Positions 41,960 to 51,000 of a stretch of DNA of 54,452 nt are shown in pieces. The DNA comes from Candidatus Aminicenantes bacterium UBA2190 (GTDB lineage Bacteria > Acidobacteriota > Aminicenantia > UBA2199), in assembly GCA_002335385.1 (NCBI GenBank), contig DCVK01000021.1:1-54452 (forward strand), read 5' to 3'. The notes beneath the pieces were generated by a model. It saw only the letters and a program-made list of their open reading frames with translations, made no database searches and had not been told where the DNA came from. The first letter of the stretch is position 1. Every line of letters begins with the position of its first letter. The position numbers and the translations under genes are program-made.

Positions 41960-43447
41960 TCAACTCCCGGCCGATCTGCTCAGCAAATAATCGCGCATGG
42001 CTATGGCCGCTTTCTTGCCGTCGCCCATGGCCAGGATCACGGTGGCACCGCCGCGCACGATGTCGCCGCCGGCAAAAATATCCGCTACGGCTGTCTGCAT
42101 GGTTTCTTCGTTGACCAGGATGGTTCCCCACTTGCTGATCTCGAGGCCCATGATGGCGCGCGGGATCAGCGGGTTGGGGTCGGTCCCTACGCCGACAACC
42201 ACCGTATCGACATCGATCAGGTATTCCGAGCCCGCAATCACCAGCGGACGCCTCCTTCCCGAGTCATCCGCAGCGCCCAGTCCCATTTTCTGCACCTTCA
42301 TCTGCCGGACCCGCCCCTCGCTGTCGGCGATATATTCAATGGGATTGGTCAACGTAAGGAATTCGACACCTTCCTCCTTGGCGTGGTGCACTTCCTCGAT
42401 GCGGGCAGGCATCTCCTGCTCGCTGCGGCGATAGACGATCATCGCCCTGTCGGCCCCCAGGCGGACCGCGGTGCGCACCGAATCTATGGCCGTGTTGCCC
42501 CCACCGATGACCGCCACGCGCTTGCCGCGCACGATCGGCGTATCATACCGGGGAAACTGGTAGGCCTTCATCAGGTTGACCCGGGTGAGATATTCATTGG
42601 AGGAATAGATGCCGATGGAATTCTCTCCCGGGATATGCATGAATTTCGGCAACCCGGCCCCGCTGCCGACAAAAATCCCCTGGAAGCCCTGTGCCCTCAT
42701 GTCCTCGATGGTGATGGTCTTGCCGACGATCACGTTCCGTTCGAAAATCACGCCGATGGCTTCCAGGTAGGCGATCTCCGAGCGCACGATGCTCTTCGGC
42801 AAGCGGAACTCGGGAATGCCGTAGCTCAAAACGCCGGCCAGCTCGTGCAAGGCCTCGAAAACGGTCACGGGGTGCCCCCATTTCGCCATTTGCCCGGCGA
42901 AGGTCAGGCTGGCCGGCCCCGAGCCGACGGCGGCGACCCGGATGGGGTTCTTGTTTCCGATTCCCGGGACAACGACAGCGCCGGCCAGGCGCTCGCAATC
43001 CGAGGCGAACCGTTCGAGATAGCCGATGGCCACCGGAGGTTTCTTCATCTTCTGGTACACGCAGTTGGCCTCGCACTGGACCTCCTGAGGGCAAACCCGT
43101 CCGCAGACGGCGGGCAGGGCGTTGGTCTCCTTCAGTTTCCTGGCCGCCGCAGCGAAATCCCCCTTCTCGATCAGCTTGATAAAACCGGGGATGTTGATGT
43201 TCACCGGGCAACCGGAAATGCAGGTCGGCGCGGCGCAGTCCAGGCAGCGCCTTGCCTCCTGAACCGCCATCTCCTCGTTCAGGCCGGTATTGACTTCCCG
43301 GAAGTCCTTGCTTCTTTCCCGCGCATCCAGCTCGGGCATCCTGACGCGGGGCAGCGCACTCCTTTCCTTGGCACTGAGCCTGCCGCGCAATTCGTTCCGC
43401 CATTCCTGGTTCCTGTCGGCTTGCAAATCCTGGGCATCGACCGGCAT
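41960..43447 (-). CDS. nfnB: NADPH-dependent ferredoxin oxidoreductase large subunit (GltD-like)
   Basis: 495 residues of the GltD/NfnB flavoprotein family. The N-terminal Fe-S part has CLDCAAPTCISGCPVNINIPG and CGRVCPQEVQCEANC, the FAD Rossmann motif is VGSGPASLTFAGQM, GIPEFRLPKSIV follows, and the NADPH motif is VIGGGNTAIDSVRT; VGTDPNPL and AGGDIVRGGATVILAM close it. With the next gene it forms NfnAB, the electron-bifurcating NADH-dependent ferredoxin:NADP+ oxidoreductase, rather than glutamate synthase, since no gltA large chain is present. Co-transcribed with nfnA, 12 nt after it. Confidence 0.9.
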   Translation of the reverse strand: MPVDAQDLQADRNQEWRNELRGRLSAKERSALPRVRMPELDARERSKDFREVNTGLNEEMAVQEARRCLDCAAPTCISGCPVNINIPGFIKLIEKGDFAAAARKLKETNALPAVCGRVCPQEVQCEANCVYQKMKKPPVAIGYLERFASDCERLAGAVVVPGIGNKNPIRVAAVGSGPASLTFAGQMAKWGHPVTVFEALHELAGVLSYGIPEFRLPKSIVRSEIAYLEAIGVIFERNVIVGKTITIEDMRAQGFQGIFVGSGAGLPKFMHIPGENSIGIYSSNEYLTRVNLMKAYQFPRYDTPIVRGKRVAVIGGGNTAIDSVRTAVRLGADRAMIVYRRSEQEMPARIEEVHHAKEEGVEFLTLTNPIEYIADSEGRVRQMKVQKMGLGAADDSGRRRPLVIAGSEYLIDVDTVVVGVGTDPNPLIPRAIMGLEISKWGTILVNEETMQTAVADIFAGGDIVRGGATVILAMGDGKKAAIAMRDYLLSRSAGS

Positions 43448-43459
43448 GGGGCCTCTCCT

Positions 43460-44287
43460 TTATGACGTCGACTGCAAATAGCCGTCGAACGATATCTTTT
43501 CTTCCGCCTTGTAGGTATTCAGCCGCTGGATCATCTCGTCATAATCGATCTGGTGGGCATCGAACTCGGGACCATCGACGCAAACGAATTTGGTCTTGCC
43601 GCCGACCGACACCCGGCAGGCGCCGCACATGCCAGTTCCGTCCACCATGATGGTGTTCAAGCTGGCGATGGTCGGAACGTCATATCTCCTGGTCAGCAGG
43701 GCGGTGAACTTCATCATCACCGCCGGCCCGATGACCACGGCCAGGTGAACGGGTTCCCGCCTGAGCACATCCTCGATGCCCACCGTGATCACTCCCTTGC
43801 GGCCATAAGAGCCGTCGTCGGTCATGATGATCATCTCGTCGGCGAAGGCGGCCATCTCCCTTTCCAGGATCAGGAGCTCGCGATTGCGCGCGCCCAGGAC
43901 TGCGATCAGCCTGTTGCCCGCCTGCTGGAATGCCCGGGCGATGGGATAGAGGGGGGCGATGCCCACGCCGCCGCCGCAGGCCAGGACCGTTCCGAGTTTC
44001 TCGACATGGGTCGGCCGGCCCAGGGGTCCGGATACGTCCAGGAGCGAATCGCCGGGATTCAGGTTGGTGATCTTGCATGAGGAGGTCCCGACCTTCTGGA
44101 TGATCAAGGTGATCGTGCCGTTTTCCCGGTCGGCATCGGCGATGGTCAGCGGGATCCTTTCCCCTTTTTCATCGCTGCGCACGATGACGAACTGGCCCGG
44201 GCATTGCATGCGCGATATCGCCGCGGCCTCGACGACCAGCTTCACTACATTTTCCGACAGCACTTCTTTTTCAACGATCTTGTTCAT
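43460..44287 (-). CDS. nfnA: Ferredoxin:NADP oxidoreductase small subunit
   Basis: 275 residues. ATG 44287 follows GGAGGG; the longer frame upstream is shadow or leader. FAD binding is by QFVIVRSDEKGERIPLTIA and DVSGPLGRPTHV; LACGGGVGIAPLYPIARAF begins the NAD-binding domain; a [2Fe-2S] cluster is held by DGTGMCGACRVSVGGKTKFVCVDGPEFDAH. This is the NfnA/PyrK-type subunit, binding NADH in the bifurcating complex. It lies divergently from the sigma-54 operon. Confidence 0.92.
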   Translation of the reverse strand: MNKIVEKEVLSENVVKLVVEAAAISRMQCPGQFVIVRSDEKGERIPLTIADADRENGTITLIIQKVGTSSCKITNLNPGDSLLDVSGPLGRPTHVEKLGTVLACGGGVGIAPLYPIARAFQQAGNRLIAVLGARNRELLILEREMAAFADEMIIMTDDGSYGRKGVITVGIEDVLRREPVHLAVVIGPAVMMKFTALLTRRYDVPTIASLNTIMVDGTGMCGACRVSVGGKTKFVCVDGPEFDAHQIDYDEMIQRLNTYKAEEKISFDGYLQSTS

Positions 44288-44623
44288 GACACCGCCCTCC
44301 AGAATGAATAAGAGTAGCAAAGTGCCCGTTCATATACAATCCGCCGACTGGGCCGGAAAATTTTAATTTCCACGAGGGACCTCCCTAGAAAGACAATGAT
44401 TTTAATATAAAATAGAATAAATATATATATTAAAAATATTGACACCAAATACTCAATGCCCACATTGGTTGCCGGGAACATGTAAACGACAAAATTTATT
44501 ACACTCCCTTTAAAGCAAGTACCAGGTGGGGTTTCCAGGAATTGGTGACAAATTAAATTACACCATCGGGTTTTCCCGCGATCGGGAATTGCCGAAAACC
44601 ATTGCCTGCGCTGACTTTTTCAT
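44288..44623. promoter_or_regulatory. Divergent control region between nfnAB and the sigma-54 operon
   Basis: Part of a 410-nt gap to the next gene start, containing the nfnA promoter and the sigma-54 promoter. Positions 44396-44450 are A/T rich (TATATATATTAAAAATATT), unlike anything else in the window. Two direct repeats of 17 nt, 44488-44504 and 44547-44563, share GACAAA and ATTACAC (14 of 17 bases). They are 138 and 79 nt before the -24 and are candidate activator sites. Confidence 0.6.
44311..44339 (-). promoter_or_regulatory. Sigma-70 promoter for nfnAB
   Basis: Minus strand TTGTAT (44339-44334), 17-nt spacer, TACTCT (44316-44311) with an extended TGC just before the -10. A GGAGGG site and ATG 44287 follow. 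Confidence 0.6.
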
Positions 44624-44640
44624 TTGGCACGTCTTTTGCT
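44624..44640 (+). promoter_or_regulatory. Sigma-54 (RpoN) promoter, -24/-12
   Basis: TTGGCACGTCTTTTGCT fits the consensus TGGCACG-N4-TTGC with invariant GG (44626-44627) and GC (44638-44639) ten bases apart. Expected +1 is near 44651, 47 nt before the start codon. Confidence 0.9.
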
Positions 44641-44697
44641 TAATATTTGTTGGGGACAAAAAGAAACCCCGAGATCAAATAAATTAAGGAGATGAAC

Positions 44698-45708
44698 ATG
44701 AATGAAAAGAAAGTGCTGTTGATCGACGACGAGGCATCGCTGCAGCGCAGCCTGGCTCTCGGGTTGCTGCAAAAAGGATATGAAACCGAATCCTGTGAAA
44801 GCGGCCTGTGCGGCCTGAGGGCGCTGGAGAGCATCAAGAGCAAACGGGCGCCCTTCCAGTATGTGGTCGTGGACCTGCGCCTGCCCGACATCGACGGCAT
44901 CAAGCTGCTCAAGGTGATCAAGTTCAATTATCCCGAGCTGCCCGTGGTGCTGATCACCGGCTACGGCAACGAAACGACCGAAGCCAATGCCAGGACCGAA
45001 AAGGCCGATGCCTATCTGGAAAAACCCTTCACGGCCGAAGAGCTGACCCGCATTTTCGAGGAGATCCCCCTGAAAAAAGCGGAACCCGCGGTCGCAGTCG
45101 AAGAAAGCGCCGAAACAGCGGGCGAACGGTCGGTCAGTGCTTATGTTTTATTGAATTTCAACGAAACGGCCGACTTGGCCTCGGTCTATCAGGACCTTTA
45201 CTTCATGGACCAGGTGCTGTATTGCGATGCCATCAAGGGAGATTTCGACCTGGCCCTGCTGCTGCAGGCGGGAAGCATGGCCGACATCCGCTCCATGGTG
45301 GACAACAAGATAAAAACCATCCCCGGCGTCCAGGAGGCCGTGTTCCTGCCCGTGAACCCGCCGCAATTGTCCGAAAGCGTCGCCAACATCATCGCCACCT
45401 TCGACAAGGCCCTGGGTCGGGAAAAGGGAAATCCCGATGCCGCGACCAACGCCAATTTCTGGAAGAGTGCCTCTTCCTATGTTTTCCTGGAGATCGAGAA
45501 GGAAAAGCTGGAGCAGCTCTATCCCACCCTCTATATCAACGAGCAGGTCGTCTCCTGCGAATCCATCGATGGCAAGTACGACATCGTGCTGCTGATGCAG
45601 GGATCCAGCTTCGCCGAGATCGACCGCAACATCCTGGCCAAGATCAAGCCCCTGGACGGCGTGCTGCGCATCAAGGAAATGCCCATCATCAAGCTGTTTG
45701 AAATGTAA
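44698..45708 (+). CDS. Receiver domain with two RAM-like (Lrp/AsnC-type) repeats
   Basis: 336 residues. ATG 44698 sits 6 nt after AAGGAG; the ATG at 44692 would overlap it. Residues 1-120 are a response-regulator receiver: LLIDDEASLQ, VVDLRLPDIDGIKLL (phospho-acceptor Asp), LITGYG, and AYLEKPF with the invariant Lys. After a linker come two copies of a beta-alpha-beta module, starting SAYVLLNFNETAD (about 145) and SSYVFLEIEKEKL (about 260), each with VLYCDAIKGDFDLALLLQAGS or VVSCESIDGKYDIVLLMQGSS and ending in a P-G-V or D-G-V turn. This is the pattern of Lrp/AsnC RAM ligand-sensing domains. No DNA-binding domain is present. First gene of the sigma-54 operon. Confidence 0.78.
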   Translation: MNEKKVLLIDDEASLQRSLALGLLQKGYETESCESGLCGLRALESIKSKRAPFQYVVVDLRLPDIDGIKLLKVIKFNYPELPVVLITGYGNETTEANARTEKADAYLEKPFTAEELTRIFEEIPLKKAEPAVAVEESAETAGERSVSAYVLLNFNETADLASVYQDLYFMDQVLYCDAIKGDFDLALLLQAGSMADIRSMVDNKIKTIPGVQEAVFLPVNPPQLSESVANIIATFDKALGREKGNPDAATNANFWKSASSYVFLEIEKEKLEQLYPTLYINEQVVSCESIDGKYDIVLLMQGSSFAEIDRNILAKIKPLDGVLRIKEMPIIKLFEM

Positions 45709-45726
45709 GCGGAAATATAAGATAAT
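45698..45726 (+). promoter_or_regulatory. Internal sigma-70 promoter for nuoE, leaderless geometry
   Basis: TTGAAA at 45698-45703, 17-nt spacer, GATAAT at 45721-45726, then GGGTGC and ATG 45733. It overlaps the stop codon of the preceding gene (45706-45708). There is no Shine-Dalgarno for nuoE. Confidence 0.68.
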
Positions 45727-45732
45727 GGGTGC

Positions 45733-46251
45733 ATGACACCCAACGACAAACTGAAAGCGCAGCAGAAGAAGAACGGGCTTGCCGGCTTCAAGGTTGATCT
45801 CTGGAATTACGAGGGGGAAAAGGGGGCCCTGATCCCCCTGCTGCAGGCGGCCCAGGACACGTACGGCTACATCCCCGTGACCGCGATCGACCAGATCAGC
45901 GAGATCGTTGGCATCCCGGCGGCGGAAATCTACGGCGTGATCACGTTCTACTCCCAGTTCCGCCTCAAGCCGCTGGGAAAATTCCTGATCAAGGTCTGCG
46001 ACGGCACCGCCTGTCATGTCAACGGCTCCGAGCGCATCGCCGGCGTCCTCGAGGACGAGCTGCAGATCAGCGGCAATGATACGACCGAGGATGGGCTCTT
46101 CACCCTGCAGAAGGTCGCCTGCCTCGGCTGCTGCTCCCTTTCGCCGGTGATCATGATCAACGACGAGACTTTCGGCCGCCTGACGCCGAAAAAAGTCCAG
46201 CAACTGCTGAAAGAATACAAATCCAAGGCCCAGAAGCATCAAACCGCCTGA
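45733..46251 (+). CDS. NuoE-like 24-kDa [2Fe-2S] subunit
   Basis: 172 residues of the thioredoxin-like ferredoxin family (NuoE/HndA). The four cluster cysteines are in CDGTACHVNG (88 and 93) and CLGCCSLSPV (129 and 133); YGYIPVTAIDQISEIVGIPAAEIYGVITFYSQF precedes them. It carries electrons between NADH-linked flavin and other centres and would pair with the next gene's product. No Shine-Dalgarno; see the leaderless promoter at 45698. Complex type (hydrogenase, formate dehydrogenase or Nuo) depends on the third subunit. Confidence 0.93.
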   Translation: MTPNDKLKAQQKKNGLAGFKVDLWNYEGEKGALIPLLQAAQDTYGYIPVTAIDQISEIVGIPAAEIYGVITFYSQFRLKPLGKFLIKVCDGTACHVNGSERIAGVLEDELQISGNDTTEDGLFTLQKVACLGCCSLSPVIMINDETFGRLTPKKVQQLLKEYKSKAQKHQTA

Positions 46252-46271
46252 GCGCAGCTAAGGAGAAGAAC

Positions 46272-48038
46272 ATGAAGACCATTAAAATAGGCCTCGGCAC
46301 ATGCGGAGTTTCGGCCGGCGGCGAAAAGGTCCACGCCGCCCTGAAAGAAGCGATCGCCAAGGACAAGATCCCGATCCGGCTCGTGGAAACCGGCTGCATG
46401 GGCAACTGCTACCAGGAGGTCCTGGTCGAGGTCATCGATGAGGACGGCCATAGCAACCTGTACGGCAATGTGACCCCCGACAAGGTCAGGAGGATCCTGG
46501 ACGAACAGGTCCTGAACGACAAACCCATCGGCGAATGGATCGTCAAGGGCAGGGATGCCGCTGCCGAGGACACATTCTTCGCCAAGCAGAAACGCATCGT
46601 CCTGCGCAACTGCGGCATCATCGATCCCGACTCCATTGACGAATACATCGCCAGCGGCGGCTACCAGGCCATCCAGAAAATACTGAAAGAATGCACGCCC
46701 GAGGAGGTCATCGAAATCATCCTGAAATCGGGGCTGCGCGGCCGCGGCGGCGCCGGGTTCCTGACCGGCATGAAGTGGCGCTTCTGCCGCCAGGCGCCGG
46801 GAGACAAGAAATACATCATCTGCAATGCCGACGAGGGCGACCCCGGCGCCTTCATGGACCGCAGCACACTGGAGGGCGACCCTCATTCGGTGCTGGAAGG
46901 GATGATGATCGGCGCTTATGCCTGCGGCGCCGACGAGGCCTATATCTACGTGCGGGCCGAGTATCCCATGGCGGTGCGCCGGCTGCGCCATTCCATCCGC
47001 GAGGCCACGGAAAAGGGGTTCCTGGGCAAGAACATTTTCGGCTCGACCATGAGCCTGAAGATCAAGATCAAGGAGGGGGCCGGCGCCTTCGTCTGCGGCG
47101 AGGAAACCGCCCTGATCGCCTCCATCGAGGGCCAGCGCGGCATGCCGCGCTTCCGGCCGCCCTTCCCGGCGCAAAAAGGGCTGTGGGGCAAACCGACCAA
47201 CATCAACAACGTGGAGACCTACGCCAACATCGCCTGGATCGTCATGAACGGAGCCGAGGCCTTCGCCGCCATGGGCACCGAGAACAGCAAGGGGACCAAG
47301 GTGTTCGCCCTGGCCGGCAAGATCGCCCGCGGCGGACTGGTCGAAGTCCCCATGGGACTGACCATCAACGAGATCATCTACGATATCGGCGGCGGCATCC
47401 GCGACGGCAAGAAATTCAAGGCCGTGCAGATGGGCGGCCCCTCGGGGGGCTGCATCCCGGCCACCATGGGCGACCTGCAGATCGACTACCAGAAGATCAA
47501 CCAGACCGGGGCGATCATGGGTTCGGGCGGCATGGTGGTCATGGACGAGACGACCTGCATGGTGGAGATGGCCAAGTTCTTCCTGCGCTTCACCCAGGAC
47601 GAAAGCTGCGGCAAATGCACGTTCTGCCGCATCGGTACCAAGCGCATGCTGGAGATCCTGGAGCGCATCACCGACGGCCGCGGCCGCCAGGGAGACATCG
47701 AACTGCTGGAGGACCTGGCCGACAAGATCCGCAACAACACCATCTGCGGCCTGGGGCAGACCGCGCCCAATCCGGTCCTGACCACGCTGAAGTATTTCCG
47801 TGACGAATATGAGGCCCACATCCGCGACAAGAAGTGCCCGGCGCACAGCTGCGCCCCGCTCCTGACCTTCACCATTCTGGCGGACAAGTGCACCGGCTGC
47901 ACCCTCTGCGCCAGGGTCTGCCCGGCCAAGGCCATCCGCGGCGAGAAGAAGCAGGTGCACCACATCGACCAGGAAGCCTGCATCAAGTGCGGCAAGTGTT
48001 TCGAGACCTGCAATTTCAACGCCATCATCAAGGATTAA
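46272..48038 (+). CDS. NuoF-like NADH-binding flavoprotein with extra ferredoxin domains
   Basis: 588 residues, longer than plain NuoF. Residues 1-90 are a thioredoxin-like [2Fe-2S] domain (GLGTCGVSAGG, VETGCMGNCYQ). The core has GLRGRGGAGFLTGMKW (FMN/NADH), NADEGDPGAFMDR and AFVCGEETALIASIEGQRG, then ESCGKCTFCRIGTKRM, the N3 [4Fe-4S]. The C-terminal 65 residues add two more 4Fe-4S motifs (CTGCTLCARVCP and CIKCGKCFETC). This is the HndC/HydB arrangement of bifurcating soluble complexes. An AAGGAG ribosome site precedes the start, 20 nt after nuoE. Confidence 0.95.
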   Translation: MKTIKIGLGTCGVSAGGEKVHAALKEAIAKDKIPIRLVETGCMGNCYQEVLVEVIDEDGHSNLYGNVTPDKVRRILDEQVLNDKPIGEWIVKGRDAAAEDTFFAKQKRIVLRNCGIIDPDSIDEYIASGGYQAIQKILKECTPEEVIEIILKSGLRGRGGAGFLTGMKWRFCRQAPGDKKYIICNADEGDPGAFMDRSTLEGDPHSVLEGMMIGAYACGADEAYIYVRAEYPMAVRRLRHSIREATEKGFLGKNIFGSTMSLKIKIKEGAGAFVCGEETALIASIEGQRGMPRFRPPFPAQKGLWGKPTNINNVETYANIAWIVMNGAEAFAAMGTENSKGTKVFALAGKIARGGLVEVPMGLTINEIIYDIGGGIRDGKKFKAVQMGGPSGGCIPATMGDLQIDYQKINQTGAIMGSGGMVVMDETTCMVEMAKFFLRFTQDESCGKCTFCRIGTKRMLEILERITDGRGRQGDIELLEDLADKIRNNTICGLGQTAPNPVLTTLKYFRDEYEAHIRDKKCPAHSCAPLLTFTILADKCTGCTLCARVCPAKAIRGEKKQVHHIDQEACIKCGKCFETCNFNAIIKD

Positions 48039-48050
48039 AAGGAAGCAGCC

Positions 48051-51000
48051 ATGGAATCCATCACCCTGACCATCGACGGCAAGCCAGTGACCGCCCGTCC
48101 GGACCAGACCATCCTGGAGGTGATCCGCGAGAACCACATCGCCGAGATCCCCACCCTGTGCCATGATCCCAAGCTGCCGCCCTACGGCTCCTGCTATCTT
48201 TGCGTGGTGGAGGTCGAAGGGATCAAAAAGCTGATCCCCTCCTGCTCCAGCCCCGTGGCCGACAAGATGGTCGTCCATACCGACAACCCGCGCATTCGCG
48301 AGGCCAGGAAGACCGCCCTTGAGCTGCTGTTGTCGAACCATTACGCCGACTGCCTCGCCCCCTGCCAGCAGACCTGCCCGGCCGGCGTCGACGTCCAGGG
48401 CTATATCGCCCTGATCGCCATGGGCAAGCCCCGGGAAGCCGTGCGCCTGATCAAGCAGACCAACCCCCTGCCCCTGGTCTGCGGCCGCGTCTGCGTGCGC
48501 GAGTGCGAGGTGGCCTGCCGCCGCAACCGCGTCGACGAGCGCGTGGGCATCGATTACCTGAAGCGCTACGCCACGGACATCGATATCGAGGACCCCTGGA
48601 CTCCCGCCGTCCCTGCCGCCAACGGAAAAAGAATCGCCGTCGTCGGCGGCGGGCCGGCCGGACTGACCTGCGCCTATTACCTGATTCTCAAGGGCTATGC
48701 CGTCACCCTGTTCGAGAAATCCCCTCATCTCGGCGGCATGCTGCGCTATGGCATCCCCGAGTACCGCCTGCCCAAGGCCATGCTGGACAAGGAGATCCAA
48801 TGGATCACCGACCTGGGCGTGACGGTGAAGACCGGTTCGGCCCTGGGAAGGGATTTTTCGATCCCGGACTTGAAGCAGCAAGGATTCGCCGCGATATATC
48901 TTGCCTTTGGCGCTCAAAAGGCCAAGGGAATGCGCTTGCCGGGAGAGGATGAAACCGAGGGAGTGCTCAGCGGCATCGACTTTCTCTGGCAACTGCAATG
49001 CGAAGCGAAACCGGAAATATACGGCAACGTGGTGGTCGTCGGCGGCGGCAACACGGCCATCGATGCCGCGCGCACGGCCAAGCGCCTGGGCGCCGAAAAA
49101 GTGACGCTCCTGTACCGGCGCACGCGCAAGGAGATGCCCGCCCATCCCATGGAGATCGAGGCGGCCCTCGCGGAAGGCGTGGAACTGATCGAGCTCTCGG
49201 CCCCGACCGAGCTGGTGCGCGAAAACAATCGCCTGAAGGGCATGACCTGCCTGCGCATGGAATTGGGCGAGCCCGACGCCAGCGGCCGCCGCAGCCCGGT
49301 ACCGGTATCCGGGTCGGAATATCTTCTTCCCTGTGATTTCGCCATATCGGCCATCGGCCAGGACGTCGACCTCTGCGGCCTGCAGAAGGATCCGCAGCTG
49401 AAATCAACGCGGCACAACACTCTGGTCTTCAGTGAAGCGACCTTCGAAACATCCCTCCCCGGCGTATTCACCGGCGGCGACATGGCCACCGGCCCGGCCG
49501 TGGCCATTGCCGCCATCGCCCACGGCAAGATCGCGGCCAACGCCATCGACCACTTCGTGAGCACGGGCAAGGCCGCCGGCAAGGCAAAGGAATTCATCAG
49601 CCGCAAAGAGGCTTTCGGGGACATTCCCGACAGCGATTTCGCCGATTTTCCCAAGATCCGAAAGGAAAAAATGCCGGAACTTCCCGCGGCCCAGCGGGCG
49701 AGAACGTTCGCCGAGGTCGAACTCGGCTTCAGCGACGACCAATCGCACCAAGAAAGCGGGCGCTGCCTGGAATGCGGCTGCTCCGCGTATTTCGACTGCG
49801 CCCTGCGCAAGCATGCCGTGGACTTCGGCGTGGACATCGAAAAATTCGTGGGCGAAGTTAGAAAATACAAGGTGGACAAGGCGCACCCGTTCATCACCCT
49901 CGATCCCAACAAGTGCATCGCCTGCGGCCGCTGCGTGCGCACCTGCTCGGAAATACTGCGGGTTTCGGCCCTGGGATTCGTGTATCGCGGCTTCCGCTCG
50001 GTGGTGCGGCCCTCCATGGAGAAGAAGCTGCTGGAGACCAACTGCATTTCCTGCGGCAATTGCATTGCCGCCTGCCCCACCGGCGCCATCGCCGAGAAGC
50101 TGCCCTTCGCCAAACCCGGTCCCTTCGCCGGGGAAAAATTCGCCGCCATATGCCATTTCTGCTCCGTCGGCTGCGAGCTGCAATACAAGGTCTTCGGCCC
50201 CGACGCCTATGCGGCGCTGGGGACCGCCGACGCCGCGCACAACAAGGGCTACCTGTGCCACAAGGGCCGCTTCGGCTACCGCTACATGCTGGACGAACAG
50301 CGGCTGCGCGCGCCGCGGGTCAGGGGCAAGGCCGGGCTGCAGGACGCCTCATGGGCAGAGGCGCTTGACCTGGCCGCCGCAAAGATCCAGGCCGTCATCA
50401 AGAAGCACGGGCCCGAATCGGTGGCGGTCCTCGCATCACCCAGGCTGGCCAACGAGGAACTTTACCAGCTGCAGAAATGGGTGCGCACCGGGTTCCAGAG
50501 CAACATGATCGGCAGCTTCAGCAATTTGCTCATGAGCCGCGACCTCGACGCTCTGGACGACATGCTCGGCATCACCGCGTCCACCACGACGATGGACGAA
50601 TTTCAGAATACCGACATCATCATGGTCTTCAATGCCGAGCTGACCGAGAACCACCTGGTCGCCGAGCTCAAGATCAAGGAGGCGATGAAGAAAGGGGCGC
50701 GCCTCATCACGGTGAACTCATCGGCAACCCCCCTGAGCCGCATCGCCGACCTCTGGCTCGATCCCAAGCGCGGCACCCATACGGCCCTGGTCGCGGGCCT
50801 GGCCAACGCCCTGGTCAGGAAGGGCAGCTTCGACCGCGCGGTTGTGGACAAACGCACGGAAAATTTCGCGGCCTTCCAGGCCGCGATCACCGCGATCGAT
50901 GCCGCGCAGGTGACCGCCCGCACCGGCATCCAGGAAGAAAAATTCAACCGCGCCGTCGATCTGCTGTCCCGGACAGCCAACCTCGTGGTTGTCTACGGCA

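Noticed and set aside
41960..43447. Glutamate synthase small subunit (gltD)
   Set aside because: No large subunit is present and the adjacent gene is the NfnA/PyrK-type flavoprotein, so the Nfn reading is better.
44284..44481. Small frame upstream of nfnA, with a GGGAGG-preceded GTG giving a 29-residue leader ending at the nfnA ATG
   Set aside because: The best nfnA promoter (44311-44339) lies inside it, so most transcripts would not contain its start. The translation resembles nothing.
46239..49145. 968-codon open frame on the minus strand opposite nuoF and the nuoG-like gene
   Set aside because: It is antisense to two clearly real proteins, has low-complexity His/Gly/Asp-rich translation, and no family motif. 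High GC makes long antisense frames common here.
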